From Ramlibacter agri (GTDB lineage Bacteria > Pseudomonadota > Gammaproteobacteria > Burkholderiales > Burkholderiaceae_C): 64,000 nt of DNA. The notes under the pieces were generated by a model. That model was not told where the DNA came from and ran no database searches. It saw only the letters and a list, made by a program, of their open reading frames with translations. The stretch lies in NCBI RefSeq assembly GCF_012927085.1, contig NZ_JABBFX010000001.1, positions 1 through 64,000 of the forward strand, in the 5' to 3' direction. Positions 37,281 to 46,643 of this stretch are shown one piece after another. Each line of letters opens with the position of its first letter. The first letter of the stretch is position 1. The position numbers and the translations under genes are program-made.

Positions 37281-37736
37281 CTAGTGGGCTCCGAATCCGC
37301 GCGCCAGGAACACCGCGGCCAGCGGAATGACCGGCACGATGTGCGCCTGCACCATCACCAGCTTGCGGGTGGCGCGCACTTCTTCGGCCGAGGGCAGCGC
37401 GCCGGTGGCGTCCAGCAGCTTGCGCCAGCGGATGAAGCGGATCGTCGGCACGATGGACACCAGCCCCACCACGATGAACATGCCCAGCTTCGCGTGCAGC
37501 AGCCAGTTGTGCCAGTAATAGCCGGAGCCCTTCGCCCCCAGGTAGATGCGCAGCAGCCCGGTCACCAGCACCGCGCCGGCCGCAATGCCGTAGATGCGGT
37601 CGATCAGGGCCAGGCGCTTGACGACCGTCTCGTTCATCCATTCCGCGCGGCACAGGGCCGCCTCGCTGGAGAGGAACACGACCAGGGTCAGGATCGCCGT
37701 GATGTGGACGTAGGCGAGGATGGCTTCGAGGATCAT
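37281..37736 (-). CDS. DUF2214 membrane protein
   Basis: 151 aa with four predicted transmembrane helices (MILEAILAYVHITAILTLVV; GAVLVTGLLRIYLGA; GMFIVVGLVSIVPT; VIPLAAVFLARGF). Matches the predicted-membrane-protein family DUF2214. Overlaps the LysR gene by 4 nt and is 2 nt before the aldolase gene, so expressed with them. Function unknown. Confidence 0.8.
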   Translation of the reverse strand: MILEAILAYVHITAILTLVVFLSSEAALCRAEWMNETVVKRLALIDRIYGIAAGAVLVTGLLRIYLGAKGSGYYWHNWLLHAKLGMFIVVGLVSIVPTIRFIRWRKLLDATGALPSAEEVRATRKLVMVQAHIVPVIPLAAVFLARGFGAH

Positions 37737-38659
37737 GCGGGTGAGCCGCGCCAGAACTGCGGCTGGGCGTAGTGGTGCTTGAGGAAGTCGATCCACAGCC
37801 GCACCCGCAGGGGCAGGTGCTTGCGCTGCGGGAAGACGGCGTAGATCCCGTTGGGCGGGGCGGCAAAGGGCGCCAGCACTTCGGCCAGCCGGCCGGCGGC
37901 GATCTCCTGCTCCACCTCCCAGGTGCTGCGCCAGGCGATGCCGAAGCCCTGCAGGCACCAGTCGTGCAGCACCTGGCCGTCCGAGCAGTCCAGCGGGCCG
38001 CCCGGCTTGAAATGCACCACCTCGGACTTGTCGCCTTCCTTCAGCAGGAAAGCCCAGCCGCGCGTCTGCGAGGCGTCGCTGGACAAGGTGAGGCAATCGA
38101 ACTTCAGCAGGTCGTTCGGATGGTCCGGCGTGCCGTGCCGCTTCAGGTACTCGGGCGTGGCGACGCACAGGCGGCGGTTGTCGGCCAGCCGCACGCTGAC
38201 CAGCGAGGAATCCGGGAAGTCGCCCACGCGCACCGCGCAGTCGAAGCCCTCGCCCGCCAGGTCGACCACGCGGTCGCTCAGGTTGAGCGAGATCGTCACG
38301 TCCTGGTGCAGTTCGCGAAAGCGCGGCACCAGCGGCGCCACATGGCGGCGGCCGAAGCCGGCCGGCGCCGTGATGCGCAGGTGGCCGCTGGCCTTGACGC
38401 CGCCGGCGCTGACGCTGGCTTCCGCATTGTTGATGTCGGCCAGCAGCCGCTGGCAGTCTTCCAGGAAGGCGCTGCCCTCGTGCGTCAGCGTGATCCGGCG
38501 CGTCGTGCGCACCAGCAGCTTCACGCCCAGCCGTTCTTCCAGCGCGTCCAGCCGCCGGCCCATGATGGCCGGCGCCACGCCCTCGGCGCGCGCGGCGGCC
38601 GTCAGGCTGCCCTTGGTGGCGACCGAGACAAAGGATTCCAGCTGCTTGAGCTTGTCCAT
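37733..38659 (-). CDS. LysR-family transcriptional regulator
   Basis: 308 aa. Helix-turn-helix in LESFVSVATKGSLTAAARAE...VAPAIMGRRLDALEERLGVKL; substrate domain from GHLRITAPAGFGRRHV. The start is MDKLKQ at 38659, homologue-like, rather than the upstream in-frame ATG. It lies inside a same-strand run between a Bug receptor and DUF2214, so it probably regulates that block and itself. Confidence 0.92.
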   Translation of the reverse strand: MDKLKQLESFVSVATKGSLTAAARAEGVAPAIMGRRLDALEERLGVKLLVRTTRRITLTHEGSAFLEDCQRLLADINNAEASVSAGGVKASGHLRITAPAGFGRRHVAPLVPRFRELHQDVTISLNLSDRVVDLAGEGFDCAVRVGDFPDSSLVSVRLADNRRLCVATPEYLKRHGTPDHPNDLLKFDCLTLSSDASQTRGWAFLLKEGDKSEVVHFKPGGPLDCSDGQVLHDWCLQGFGIAWRSTWEVEQEIAAGRLAEVLAPFAAPPNGIYAVFPQRKHLPLRVRLWIDFLKHHYAQPQFWRGSPA

Positions 38660-38749
38660 GGAGCGCCGATTATGCGGGCGCAGGTTACGAATCCGCGACA
38701 CTCAGCCGCGGATTCCGCCGAACGGCGCAGCTTGGGCTGCGCCTGCGCC

Positions 38750-39706
38750 TTACTCCGCCTTGAAGCCCGAGGCCTTGATCGGCGCTTCCCAGCGCTTCAG
38801 CTGCGCGGCCTGGGTGGCGGCCAGGTCGGCCGGGCCGGCATGCGAGGGCACCAGGCCGAAGCCGGCGATCTTCTCCTGGATCACCGGGTCCCTCAGCGCG
38901 TCGGCGACGGCGCGGTCGATCTTCGCCACCACGTCGGGGGCCATGCCGGGCGGCCCGTACAGGCCGAAGAAGGCATCGGCCGTCATGTTGATGCCCTGCT
39001 CCTTGAGCGTGGGCACGTTCGGCAGCGCCTGCGTGCGCTGCTCGCCGGTGACGGCGATGATGCGCACCTTGCCGGCCTTGTGGTGCTCGATGGTCTCGGA
39101 AGCGGTGTCCAGCATCAGCGGCACCTGGCCGCCGATCAGGTCCTGCGCCGCCGGCGCGCCACCCTTGTAAGGCACGTGCGTGAGCGGCACGCCGGTGGCC
39201 TGCGCCAACAGCTGGCCGGCAAAGTGCTGCACGGTGCCGGCGCCGGAGGTGGCGTAGTTGGCCTTGTCAGGATTGGCCTTCATCCAGGCCAACACGGTCT
39301 TCAGGTCGCCCTGCGGCGCGCCCGGGCCCACGGTGATGGCGAAGTCGAAGGTGACGATGCGCGAGATGGGGGTGAAGTCCTTGCTCGGGTCGTAACCGAG
39401 GTTGGAATAGAGCCAGGGCGCGACCACCAGCGCGCCGCTGGGGGACAGCACCAGCGTCTGGCCGTCGGGCGCGGCGCGCTTCAGGTCGCCCAGCACCAGG
39501 CGGCCGGCGGCGCCCGGCTTGTTGTCGACGATCACGTTCTGTCCGAGCGACGCGCGCATCTTGTCGGCCAGCAGGCGCGCGATGACGTCCGCCGAGCCCC
39601 CGGGGGCGAAGCCGACCATGATGCGCATGGTCTTGTCCTGGGCCTGGGCCAGGGGGCTTGCGAGCGCGGCGGCGAGGGCCAGCGCACCGAGCAGTCGGCG
39701 TTTCAT
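38750..39706 (-). CDS. Bug-family solute-binding receptor
   Basis: 318 aa, signal peptide MKRRLLGALALAAALASPLAQA, then MRIMVGFAPGGSADVIARLL, VIVDNKPGAAGRLVLGDLK, APDGQTL and GAGTVQHFAGQ. GGAGACA precedes ATG 39706. Probably a periplasmic receptor for a carboxylate used by the aldolase/dehydrogenase/amidohydrolase genes nearby. Divergent from the amidohydrolase over an 83-nt gap with a palindrome. Confidence 0.92.
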   Translation of the reverse strand: MKRRLLGALALAAALASPLAQAQDKTMRIMVGFAPGGSADVIARLLADKMRASLGQNVIVDNKPGAAGRLVLGDLKRAAPDGQTLVLSPSGALVVAPWLYSNLGYDPSKDFTPISRIVTFDFAITVGPGAPQGDLKTVLAWMKANPDKANYATSGAGTVQHFAGQLLAQATGVPLTHVPYKGGAPAAQDLIGGQVPLMLDTASETIEHHKAGKVRIIAVTGEQRTQALPNVPTLKEQGINMTADAFFGLYGPPGMAPDVVAKIDRAVADALRDPVIQEKIAGFGLVPSHAGPADLAATQAAQLKRWEAPIKASGFKAE

Positions 39707-39732
39707 CGGATGTCTCCTGCGGTTTGAATGAT

Positions 39733-39744
39733 TTAGCATGCTAA
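39733..39744. promoter_or_regulatory. TTAGCATGCTAA palindrome between Bug and amidohydrolase genes
   Basis: A perfect 12-bp palindrome, extended by GAT...ATC outside, lies in the middle of the 83-nt divergent gap (39707-39789). This is AT-richer than its surroundings and is placed as a shared operator for both genes. The binding regulator is unknown; the LysR at 37733 is one candidate. Confidence 0.55.
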
Positions 39745-39789
39745 CCATCCGGGCCGCGGGTGCGACCCCGGGAAAATCAGGAGACAGCA

Positions 39790-40770
39790 ATGACCGTGAT
39801 CGACGTCCACACCCACATGTTCACCCACAAGTGGCTGGAGCTGCTGAAGGAAAAGGGCGGCACCTACAACATCCAGACGCGGCCCGACGGCCAGCGCGAG
39901 ATCTTTCGCGGCAACACGCCGGTGGTGCTGCCGCAGAAGGGCCACTTCGACTGGAAGCTGCGCATCCAGCACATGGACCAGGCCGGCATCGACGTCTCGG
40001 TCGTCTCCCTCACCTGCCCCAACGTCTATTGGGGCGGCGAGGAAGTGAGCGTGCAGGCAGCGCGCGAAGCGAACGACAACGTGGCGGACGCGCAGCGCGA
40101 ATACCCGGACCGCATCCGCTGGTTCGCCTCGCTGCCCTGGGAGTATCCGCAGCGCGCCGTGGAGGAACTGGAACGCTGCGTGGCCAAGGGCGCGGTGGGC
40201 GTGATGGTGCTGGCCAACGTGGCCGGCAAGAGCCTGACCGATCCGATGTTCGCGCCGATCTGGAAGGCGATCGACAAGCGCTCGCTGCCCGTGCTGGTGC
40301 ACCCCACCGACCCGCCGGGCGTGGACCTGATGGACATGACCAAGTTCGACCTGAGCTGGTCGGTCGGCTTCATGTTCGACACCACGCTGGCGATCACGCG
40401 CATGATCTTCGAGGGCTTCTTCGACCAGTACCCGAACCTGAAGATCATCGCCTCGCACGGCGGCGGCACGCTGCCCTACCTGGTGGGCCGGTTCGAGAAG
40501 GGCGACGAGGTGGAACTGCCGCAGCGCCGCCAGATGAAGCGCAAGCCCACCGACTACCTGCGCCACATCTACTACGACACCATCACCTACAACCTGGGCG
40601 CGCTGCAGTACCTGGTGTCGGTGGTCGGCGAGGAGCACGTGATGTTCGGCACCGACTGGCCGCACTGGGTGCACGACACCAAGGGCGCTTTCGCCAACAC
40701 GGCGGCACTCCCGGCGTCGCAGACGCGCGCCTTGCGCGGCGCGAACGCGCTGCGCGTGTTCGGTCTTTGA
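39790..40770 (+). CDS. ACMSD-type amidohydrolase/decarboxylase family protein
   Basis: 326 aa, amidohydrolase_2 superfamily TIM barrel. Metal ligands IDVHTHMF, LVHPTDPPG, ASHGGGTLPYL, and catalytic GTDWPHWV. Family members decarboxylate aromatic or muconate acids without cofactors. ATG 39790 has GGAGACAGCA before it. The Bug receptor and aldolase nearby point to carboxylate catabolism (inference). Confidence 0.9.
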   Translation: MTVIDVHTHMFTHKWLELLKEKGGTYNIQTRPDGQREIFRGNTPVVLPQKGHFDWKLRIQHMDQAGIDVSVVSLTCPNVYWGGEEVSVQAAREANDNVADAQREYPDRIRWFASLPWEYPQRAVEELERCVAKGAVGVMVLANVAGKSLTDPMFAPIWKAIDKRSLPVLVHPTDPPGVDLMDMTKFDLSWSVGFMFDTTLAITRMIFEGFFDQYPNLKIIASHGGGTLPYLVGRFEKGDEVELPQRRQMKRKPTDYLRHIYYDTITYNLGALQYLVSVVGEEHVMFGTDWPHWVHDTKGAFANTAALPASQTRALRGANALRVFGL

Positions 40771-40800
40771 CCCCACCGGTCTTCGACCGCGACTTGTAGG

Positions 40801-40821
40801 GTGCGCAGCTCCGCTGCGCAC
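40801..40821 (+). repeat. GTGCGCAG hairpin, REP-like
   Basis: GTGCGCAG-CTCCG-CTGCGCAC is an exact 8-bp stem preceded by CTTGTAGG at 40793-40800. It lies 30 nt after the amidohydrolase stop, so it might also act as a transcript end, but no U-run follows. The short CTTGTAGG head recurs elsewhere in the window (see 14229, 62322). Confidence 0.5.
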
Positions 40822-40878
40822 CGCGTGATCGGCCAGGAATTTAGGCGATTACCATCAAAAAAGTTCCGGATCGCTAGC

Positions 40879-40905
40879 CTTTGCCCGGCTTAATGCCGAG
40901 CAAAG
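40879..40905. promoter_or_regulatory. Inverted repeat before the haloacid dehalogenase gene
   Basis: CTTTGCCCGGC-TTAAT-GCCGAGCAAAG is an 11-bp inverted repeat with one mismatch. It ends 20 nt before the ATG of the dehalogenase gene, and a TACAGT -10-like hexamer lies at 40913-40918. It is a plausible operator overlapping the -35 region. Confidence 0.55.
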
Positions 40906-40925
40906 TCCGCAATACAGTAGTGCCC

Positions 40926-41606
40926 ATGAACCAACCCCGGGCAGTGCTGTTCGATGCGTACGGCACGCTGTTCGATGTCTACAGCGTGGGCCTGCTGGCG
41001 GAGCAATGCTTCCCCGGGCAGGGCCAGGCGCTGGCCGTGCTCTGGCGCGACAAGCAGATCGAATACACGCGCCTGGTCACCACCAGCGACGACGGCGCGC
41101 ACTACCAGCCGTTCTGGGACCTCACGCGCGCGGGCCTGCGTTATGCATGCAAGCGCCTCGCCCTGGCCTTGACGCCGGAGCGCGAGGACCAGCTGATGAA
41201 CCAATACCGGCACCTGTCCGCCTTCCCGGAGAACCGCGAGGTGCTGCAGGCGCTCAAGGAGCGCGGCATCGCCACCGGCATCCTGAGCAACGGCGACCCC
41301 GGCATGCTGGGCGTGGCCGTGCGCAGCGCGGGTCTGGCCGGACTGCTGGACCACGTGCTGAGCGTGGACGCCATCCGCAAGTACAAGACACACCCCGAGG
41401 CCTACCGCCTCGGCACGCAGGCCACCGGCCTGGCGGCACAGCACATCCTGTTCGTCAGCTGCAATGGCTGGGACGCGCTGGCCGCCACCTGGTTCGGCTA
41501 TCGCACGCTCTGGGTCAACCGCTACCAGCTGCCCTTCGAGGAGCTGGACACGCAACCCACCCGCATCGGCCGCGACCTGCGCGACGTGCTCACTTTTTTT
41601 GAATGA
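40926..41606 (+). CDS. Haloacid dehalogenase type II (L-2-haloacid dehalogenase-like)
   Basis: 226 aa, HAD superfamily: nucleophile aspartate in [14 protein letters not shown], the [13 protein letters not shown] asparagine/serine motif, [12 protein letters not shown] with the lysine, and [24 protein letters not shown] typical of type II enzymes. Hydrolyses 2-haloacids to 2-hydroxyacids. ATG 40926 has no Shine-Dalgarno, so a leaderless transcript is possible. Malate synthase G follows 17 nt later. Confidence 0.88.
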   Translation: MNQPRAVLFDAYGTLFDVYSVGLLAEQCFPGQGQALAVLWRDKQIEYTRLVTTSDDGAHYQPFWDLTRAGLRYACKRLALALTPEREDQLMNQYRHLSAFPENREVLQALKERGIATGILSNGDPGMLGVAVRSAGLAGLLDHVLSVDAIRKYKTHPEAYRLGTQATGLAAQHILFVSCNGWDALAATWFGYRTLWVNRYQLPFEELDTQPTRIGRDLRDVLTFFE

Positions 41607-41623
41607 CCTCAGGAGAGATTGCC

Positions 41624-43822
41624 ATGACCAGCCGAACCCAGATCCACGGCCTCGAGGTGGACAGCGTGCTCAAGCGCTTCATCGACGAACAGGTGCTGCC
41701 CGGCACGGGCGTGGCCGCCGACAAGTTCTGGACGGGCTTCGACGCCATCGTCAGGGAAATGGCGCCGCGCAACGCCGCCCTGCTGGCCGAGCGTGACCGC
41801 CTGCAGACCGAGCTGGATGGCTGGCACAAGGCCAACCCGGGCCCCATCCAGGACGCCAAGGCCTATCGCGCCTTCCTGGAAAAGATCGGCTACCTGGTGC
41901 CGCAGCCCGCCGGTGCGAAGGCGACGACGGCCAACGTCGACGCCGAACTCGCGCTGCAGGCCGGCCCGCAGCTGGTGGTGCCGATCCTGAACGCCCGTTA
42001 TGCGCTGAACGCCGCCAACGCGCGCTGGGGCTCGCTGTACGACGCGCTCTATGGCACCGACGTGATCCCCGAAGACGGCGGCGCCGACAAGGGCCCCGGC
42101 TACAACGAAGTGCGCGGCCAGAAGGTGATCGCCTATGCGCGCAAGGTGCTGGACCAGGCCGCGCCGCTGGAAAAGGGCTCGCATGCGGATGCCACGCTCT
42201 ATGCGGTGAAGGACGGCCAGCTGGTGGTGCAGCAGAAGGGCGGCGCTTCGTCCGGCCTGAAGGATCCCTCCGCTTTCGTCGGCTTCCAGGGCGACGCCGC
42301 CGCACCTTCGTCCGTGCTGCTGAAGCACCACGGCATCCACCTGGACATCCAGGTCGACCGCGGTCACGCCATCGGCCGCACCGATGCCGCCGGCGTCAGC
42401 GACGTCATCGTCGAAGCAGCGCTGTCCACCATCCTCGACCTGGAAGACTCCATCGCCGCGGTGGACGCCGAAGACAAGCTGCTGGCGTACAGCAACTGGC
42501 TCGGCATCCTCAAGGGCACGCTCACCGAGCAGGTGAACAAGGGCGGCAAGAGCTTCACCCGCGGCCTGAACCCGGACCGCGTGTACAAGGCGGCCCAGGG
42601 CAATGGCGAAGTGCGCCTGCATGGCCGCTCGCTGCTGTTCCTGCGCAACGTCGGCCACCTGATGACCAACCCCGCCATCCTGTGGGACGGCGGCAAGGAG
42701 ATCCCGGAAGGCATCATGGACGCGGTCGTCACCACGGCGATCGCGCTGCACGACCTGCAAGGGCATGGTGCCAACGGAGTCCGCAACTCGCGCACCGGCT
42801 CCGTCTACATCGTGAAGCCGAAGATGCACGGCCCGGCCGAAGTGGCCTTCGCCTCCGACCTGTTCGAGCGCGTCGAAAAGGTGCTGGGCCTGCCCGCCAA
42901 CACGGTGAAGCTGGGCATCATGGACGAAGAGCGCCGCACCAGCGTCAACCTGCAGGCCTGCATCGCCGCAGCCGCCGCCCGCGTCGCCTTCATCAACACC
43001 GGCTTCCTCGATCGCACCGGCGACGAGATGCACACCGCCATGCTGGCCGGCCCGATGATCCGCAAGGGCGACATGAAGTCCAGCGCCTGGATCCAGGCCT
43101 ACGAGAAGAGCAACGTGCTGGTCGGCCTGGCCTGCGGCCTGCGCGGCCGCGCCCAGATCGGCAAGGGCATGTGGGCCATGCCGGACCTGATGGCCGCGAT
43201 GATGGACCAGAAGATCGCCCACCCGAAAGCCGGCGCCAACACGGCCTGGGTGCCCTCGCCCACCGCCGCCACCTTGCACGCGCTGCACTACCACCTGGTG
43301 GACGTGGCCGCCGTGCAGAAGGAACTGGAAAAGGTCGATGCCAACGCCGAACGCGACAAGCTGCTGGCCGGCCTGCTGACCGTGCCCGTGGCTGCCGAGG
43401 CGAAGTGGAGCGCGGCCGAGCGCCAGCAGGAACTCGATAACAACGCGCAGGGCATCCTGGGCTACGTCGTGCGCTGGATCGACCAGGGCGTGGGTTGCTC
43501 CAAGGTGCCCGACATCCACAACGTCGGCCTGATGGAAGACCGCGCCACCCTGCGCATCTCCAGCCAGCACATCGCCAACTGGCTGCACCACGGCGTGGTG
43601 ACCCGGGAGCAGGTGCTCGAGACTTTCCAGCGCATGGCCGCCGTGGTGGACAAGCAGAACGCCGGCGATCCGGCCTACCAGCCCATGGCCGGCAACTGGG
43701 AGACCTCGTATGCCTACCGCGCAGCGCTGGACCTGGTGCTGAAGGGCATGGAGCAACCGAGCGGCTACACCGAGCCCCTGCTGCACGCCTGGCGGCTCAA
43801 GGTGAAGAGCGCTTCCACGTAA
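41624..43822 (+). CDS. glcB: Malate synthase G
   Basis: Condenses glyoxylate with acetyl-CoA to malate, 732 aa monomeric isoform. The motifs [41 protein letters not shown] and MWAMPDLM are visible. Preceded by AGGAGAG. Likely cotranscribed with the dehalogenase, so glyoxylate from a haloacetate or glycolate route could be consumed (inference). Confidence 0.97.
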   Translation: MTSRTQIHGLEVDSVLKRFIDEQVLPGTGVAADKFWTGFDAIVREMAPRNAALLAERDRLQTELDGWHKANPGPIQDAKAYRAFLEKIGYLVPQPAGAKATTANVDAELALQAGPQLVVPILNARYALNAANARWGSLYDALYGTDVIPEDGGADKGPGYNEVRGQKVIAYARKVLDQAAPLEKGSHADATLYAVKDGQLVVQQKGGASSGLKDPSAFVGFQGDAAAPSSVLLKHHGIHLDIQVDRGHAIGRTDAAGVSDVIVEAALSTILDLEDSIAAVDAEDKLLAYSNWLGILKGTLTEQVNKGGKSFTRGLNPDRVYKAAQGNGEVRLHGRSLLFLRNVGHLMTNPAILWDGGKEIPEGIMDAVVTTAIALHDLQGHGANGVRNSRTGSVYIVKPKMHGPAEVAFASDLFERVEKVLGLPANTVKLGIMDEERRTSVNLQACIAAAAARVAFINTGFLDRTGDEMHTAMLAGPMIRKGDMKSSAWIQAYEKSNVLVGLACGLRGRAQIGKGMWAMPDLMAAMMDQKIAHPKAGANTAWVPSPTAATLHALHYHLVDVAAVQKELEKVDANAERDKLLAGLLTVPVAAEAKWSAAERQQELDNNAQGILGYVVRWIDQGVGCSKVPDIHNVGLMEDRATLRISSQHIANWLHHGVVTREQVLETFQRMAAVVDKQNAGDPAYQPMAGNWETSYAYRAALDLVLKGMEQPSGYTEPLLHAWRLKVKSAST

Positions 43823-43969
43823 CCATTTGCAACCGATGCGCTACTAAGGTATCAAGATCGCCGTCTGGCCGGTGCCAGCCGCCTTCCGGCGGCCGGCCGC
43901 CTTGCCCCACTTTAGGCCTCTCGGTCTAATTCTCGCGACGCGCGCGCGTGGGCGCGCATTGCGGATGAA

Positions 43970-46447
43970 ATGACCGAAGTCAGCGCCTCCCTCACGCGCA
44001 GCATCAGCGAAGCGGCCAAAGCCGCCGACCGGCTGGTGGAAAAGTGCATCGACCATGCGGTCGCCGAACTGCAGCAGGCCGAGCTGCAGGCTGAACGCAG
44101 CGACCAGCGCAACGAGATCGCCGCCGCCTGGCGCGCGCTGCAGATGCAGCGTCCGCGCTGGTGCAGCCGCTATCCGCAGCTATTGCGTGCGGCGTTCACT
44201 GCCGATGCCAGCGGCAAGGCCGAACCCGCCGCGGCGGCGCCGACCCTGCGGCCGTCGTCGCTGACGCTGGTCGACGACACCGAGATCACCCAGGGCATCG
44301 AGTCCGCGCGGCTGGCGCAGCAACTGGTCGCCGTGCTGGAGCGCCCGCTCGCCGAGCTCGATGCGCTCATGAGCACCGCGATGGGCCTGGACGGCGTACA
44401 GCCCGAACGCAACCCGCTGCGGCCCGAGATCTACGCGCGCACGCTGCGCAAGCTGGCCGGCGAGAACACGCCCGAACCCACTTTCCCCGGCATGTGGCTG
44501 CGCTACATGGCCAAGCCGCTGGCCCAGGGCCTCGAGCAGGTCTATCGCGACCAGGCCCACCTGCTGACGCTGGCGCGCGTGCAGGCGGCGACTTATCGCA
44601 TGCGCTCGGCGCCTTCGCGGCCGATGCCGCTGTCGCCGAACAGCGGGCAGGCGCCGCTCGCCAGCGGGCACGCGCCGCTGGGTGGCGGCAGCGGCCAGGT
44701 GCCCCTGGGTCCCCGAAGCGGGAGCGGGTCGCTGGGCCCCAACAGCGCGCAGGGCCCGCTCGGCCCGTCCACCGGCGGCTCCGGCTTCGGCGGCGGCTCG
44801 GGCGGCTCCGCCTTCACGCCGATGAGCGGGTCGTCCGCCTGGGTGTCGACCTCCGGCGCGCTGGAGGGCTCGCGCCCGACGCAACTGCGCGACTTCGTGC
44901 TGCGCGGCTCGCCGATGGCGGAGCAGACGCTCGAGCCTTCCTATTACGCAGCCATCGAGGCGGAGATCGCCGCCATCGAGGCCACCGCCGACGAAATCGC
45001 CTACGACGCGGCCCAGGCGCGTGCGCACATGCACATGCCGCCGGTGGACCGTCCGGCCCGCCGCATTGCCACCGACAGCCCGCTGCCGCAGGAAACCTGG
45101 GGCGAGATGGCCGGCTCGCGCGAACGCGCGCTGGTGCGCGGCCAGCTGAAGAAGCAGGCCCGCCGCCTCGGCCAGGTCTACGCGCTGGAAGTGGTGCGCA
45201 AGCTGGTCGACGAAGTGGCGCAGGACCCGCGGCTGCTGGCGCCCCTGCGCGAAGCCATCGTCGGCCTGGAGCCCTCGCTGGCCCGCCTGTCGATGGTGGC
45301 GCCGCGCTTCTTCAGCGAGGAAGCGCACCCGGGCCGCCAGCTGATCGAGCGCGTCGCCGAACGCAGCCTGCACTTCAACGACGAATTCAGCGTCGAATTC
45401 CAGGCCTTCGCCCGGCCCGTCAACCAGGCCTTCCAGCGCCTGAACGCGCAGGAGTCCTTCAAGGACGCCGAGCCCTTCCGCCAGGCCCTGGCCACGCTGG
45501 AAGCGAGCTGGGCGGCGCAGGACGCGCTGGATGCCGAAGGCGAGCGCAAGGTCCTGGACAAGGTGCAGAGCGCCGAGCGCCGCCAGCGCGAAGCCGACCA
45601 GATCGCCAGCGAGTTCTCCCAGCGCGAGGACCTGGCCAGCGCGCCGGAACCCGTGCGCGATTTCCTGCTGGAACGCTGGAGCCTGGTGGTCGCGCAGGCG
45701 CGCCTGAGCGCCGCGGCCCCCGGCATCGACCCGGGCGGCTACATCGCCATCGTCAGCGACCTGCTGTGGAGCGTGGACCGCGCCCGTGCGCTGCACGATC
45801 CGGCCCGCGCCATCGCGCTGATCCCGCGCGTGCTGCTGAAGCTGCGCGAAGGCCTGGTCCAGCTGGGCGAGGACCCGCAACCCAGCGATCCGTTCTTCCG
45901 CACGCTCGAACGCCTGCACCGCCCGGTGCTGAAGCTGCGCGCGCACCAGCGGCACCGCGAGATGCCGCCGGCGGAAGCGCTGGCCGTCGCCGAGACCCAG
46001 CCGCAGCGCGAGGAGCGCTCGCCGGACAACCTGTGGATGGCCGAATCGGAGCTGCAGGCCGCCGGCTTCGAGGAGGCGCCCGACTCCGGCGCCGTGCCGC
46101 TGACGCCCCAGCGTGCGGCCGCCGCGCCGGCCGAGCCGCTCGACGAGATGGAGGCCGACAGCCTGCTGGCCCACCTGGAAGTGGGCAGCCGCGTCGACCT
46201 GTTCTCGCGCCAGCAGTGGCGCCGCGCCAAGCTGGTGTGGACTTCGGGCAATGGCGCCTTCTATATGTTCACCAGCCATGGCGGGCGCCCGCACTCGATG
46301 ACGCGGCGCAGCCTGCAGCGGCTGCTGCGTGACCGTTTGCTGCGGCCCGTGGCCGGCCACGCCGTGGTGCCGCGCGCGCTGGAAGCGGTGGCCAACGAGC
46401 CCCAGTCGCAGGCGCAGCCGCTACCATCCGGCCATGCCGGCCCCTGA
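43970..46447 (+). CDS. DUF1631 domain-containing protein
   Basis: 825 aa betaproteobacterial family of unknown role. N-terminal helical region (SLTRSISEAAKAADRLVEKC), then a Gly/Ser/Pro-rich low-complexity stretch (about 205-290, with repeated GPLGPxS, GQxPLxSG units), and a conserved C-terminal region (WSVDRARALHDPA, HLEVGSRVDLFSRQQWRRAKLVW, HSMTRRSLQRLLRD). The C-terminal part resembles a PilZ-like barrel but this is unproven. The next gene overlaps it by 14 nt. Confidence 0.85.
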   Translation: MTEVSASLTRSISEAAKAADRLVEKCIDHAVAELQQAELQAERSDQRNEIAAAWRALQMQRPRWCSRYPQLLRAAFTADASGKAEPAAAAPTLRPSSLTLVDDTEITQGIESARLAQQLVAVLERPLAELDALMSTAMGLDGVQPERNPLRPEIYARTLRKLAGENTPEPTFPGMWLRYMAKPLAQGLEQVYRDQAHLLTLARVQAATYRMRSAPSRPMPLSPNSGQAPLASGHAPLGGGSGQVPLGPRSGSGSLGPNSAQGPLGPSTGGSGFGGGSGGSAFTPMSGSSAWVSTSGALEGSRPTQLRDFVLRGSPMAEQTLEPSYYAAIEAEIAAIEATADEIAYDAAQARAHMHMPPVDRPARRIATDSPLPQETWGEMAGSRERALVRGQLKKQARRLGQVYALEVVRKLVDEVAQDPRLLAPLREAIVGLEPSLARLSMVAPRFFSEEAHPGRQLIERVAERSLHFNDEFSVEFQAFARPVNQAFQRLNAQESFKDAEPFRQALATLEASWAAQDALDAEGERKVLDKVQSAERRQREADQIASEFSQREDLASAPEPVRDFLLERWSLVVAQARLSAAAPGIDPGGYIAIVSDLLWSVDRARALHDPARAIALIPRVLLKLREGLVQLGEDPQPSDPFFRTLERLHRPVLKLRAHQRHREMPPAEALAVAETQPQREERSPDNLWMAESELQAAGFEEAPDSGAVPLTPQRAAAAPAEPLDEMEADSLLAHLEVGSRVDLFSRQQWRRAKLVWTSGNGAFYMFTSHGGRPHSMTRRSLQRLLRDRLLRPVAGHAVVPRALEAVANEPQSQAQPLPSGHAGP

Positions 46448-46643
46448 TCCCAGCTCCTGCCCCCTGTGCGGCCAAGCCAACCGCTGTGCCGAGGAAATCG
46501 CGCGTGCCACCGGCCAGGCGCAAGGGCCCTGCTGGTGCACGCAGGTGGATTTCGGCGCGGACCTGCTGGCCCGCGTGCCGCCTGAAGCGCGGCGCCTGGC
46601 CTGCATCTGCGAAGCCTGCGCACGCAAGGCGGCAGCGCAATGA
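46434..46643 (+). CDS. Cysteine-rich CWC-family protein
   Basis: 69 aa. Cysteine groups CPLCGQ, CAEE, CWC (WCTQVDF) and C-IC-EAC fit the small CWC family, probably a zinc-binding protein. It overlaps the DUF1631 gene by 14 nt and the exporter gene by 4 nt, so is translated from the same message. Function unknown. Confidence 0.8.
   Translation: MPAPDPSSCPLCGQANRCAEEIARATGQAQGPCWCTQVDFGADLLARVPPEARRLACICEACARKAAAQ

Noticed and set aside
43880..43897. GCCGCC-TTCC-GGCGGC hairpin after glcB
   Set aside because: A 6-bp stem in a very GC-rich gap without a U-run. Chance formation is likely. The gap 43823-43969 shows no gene.
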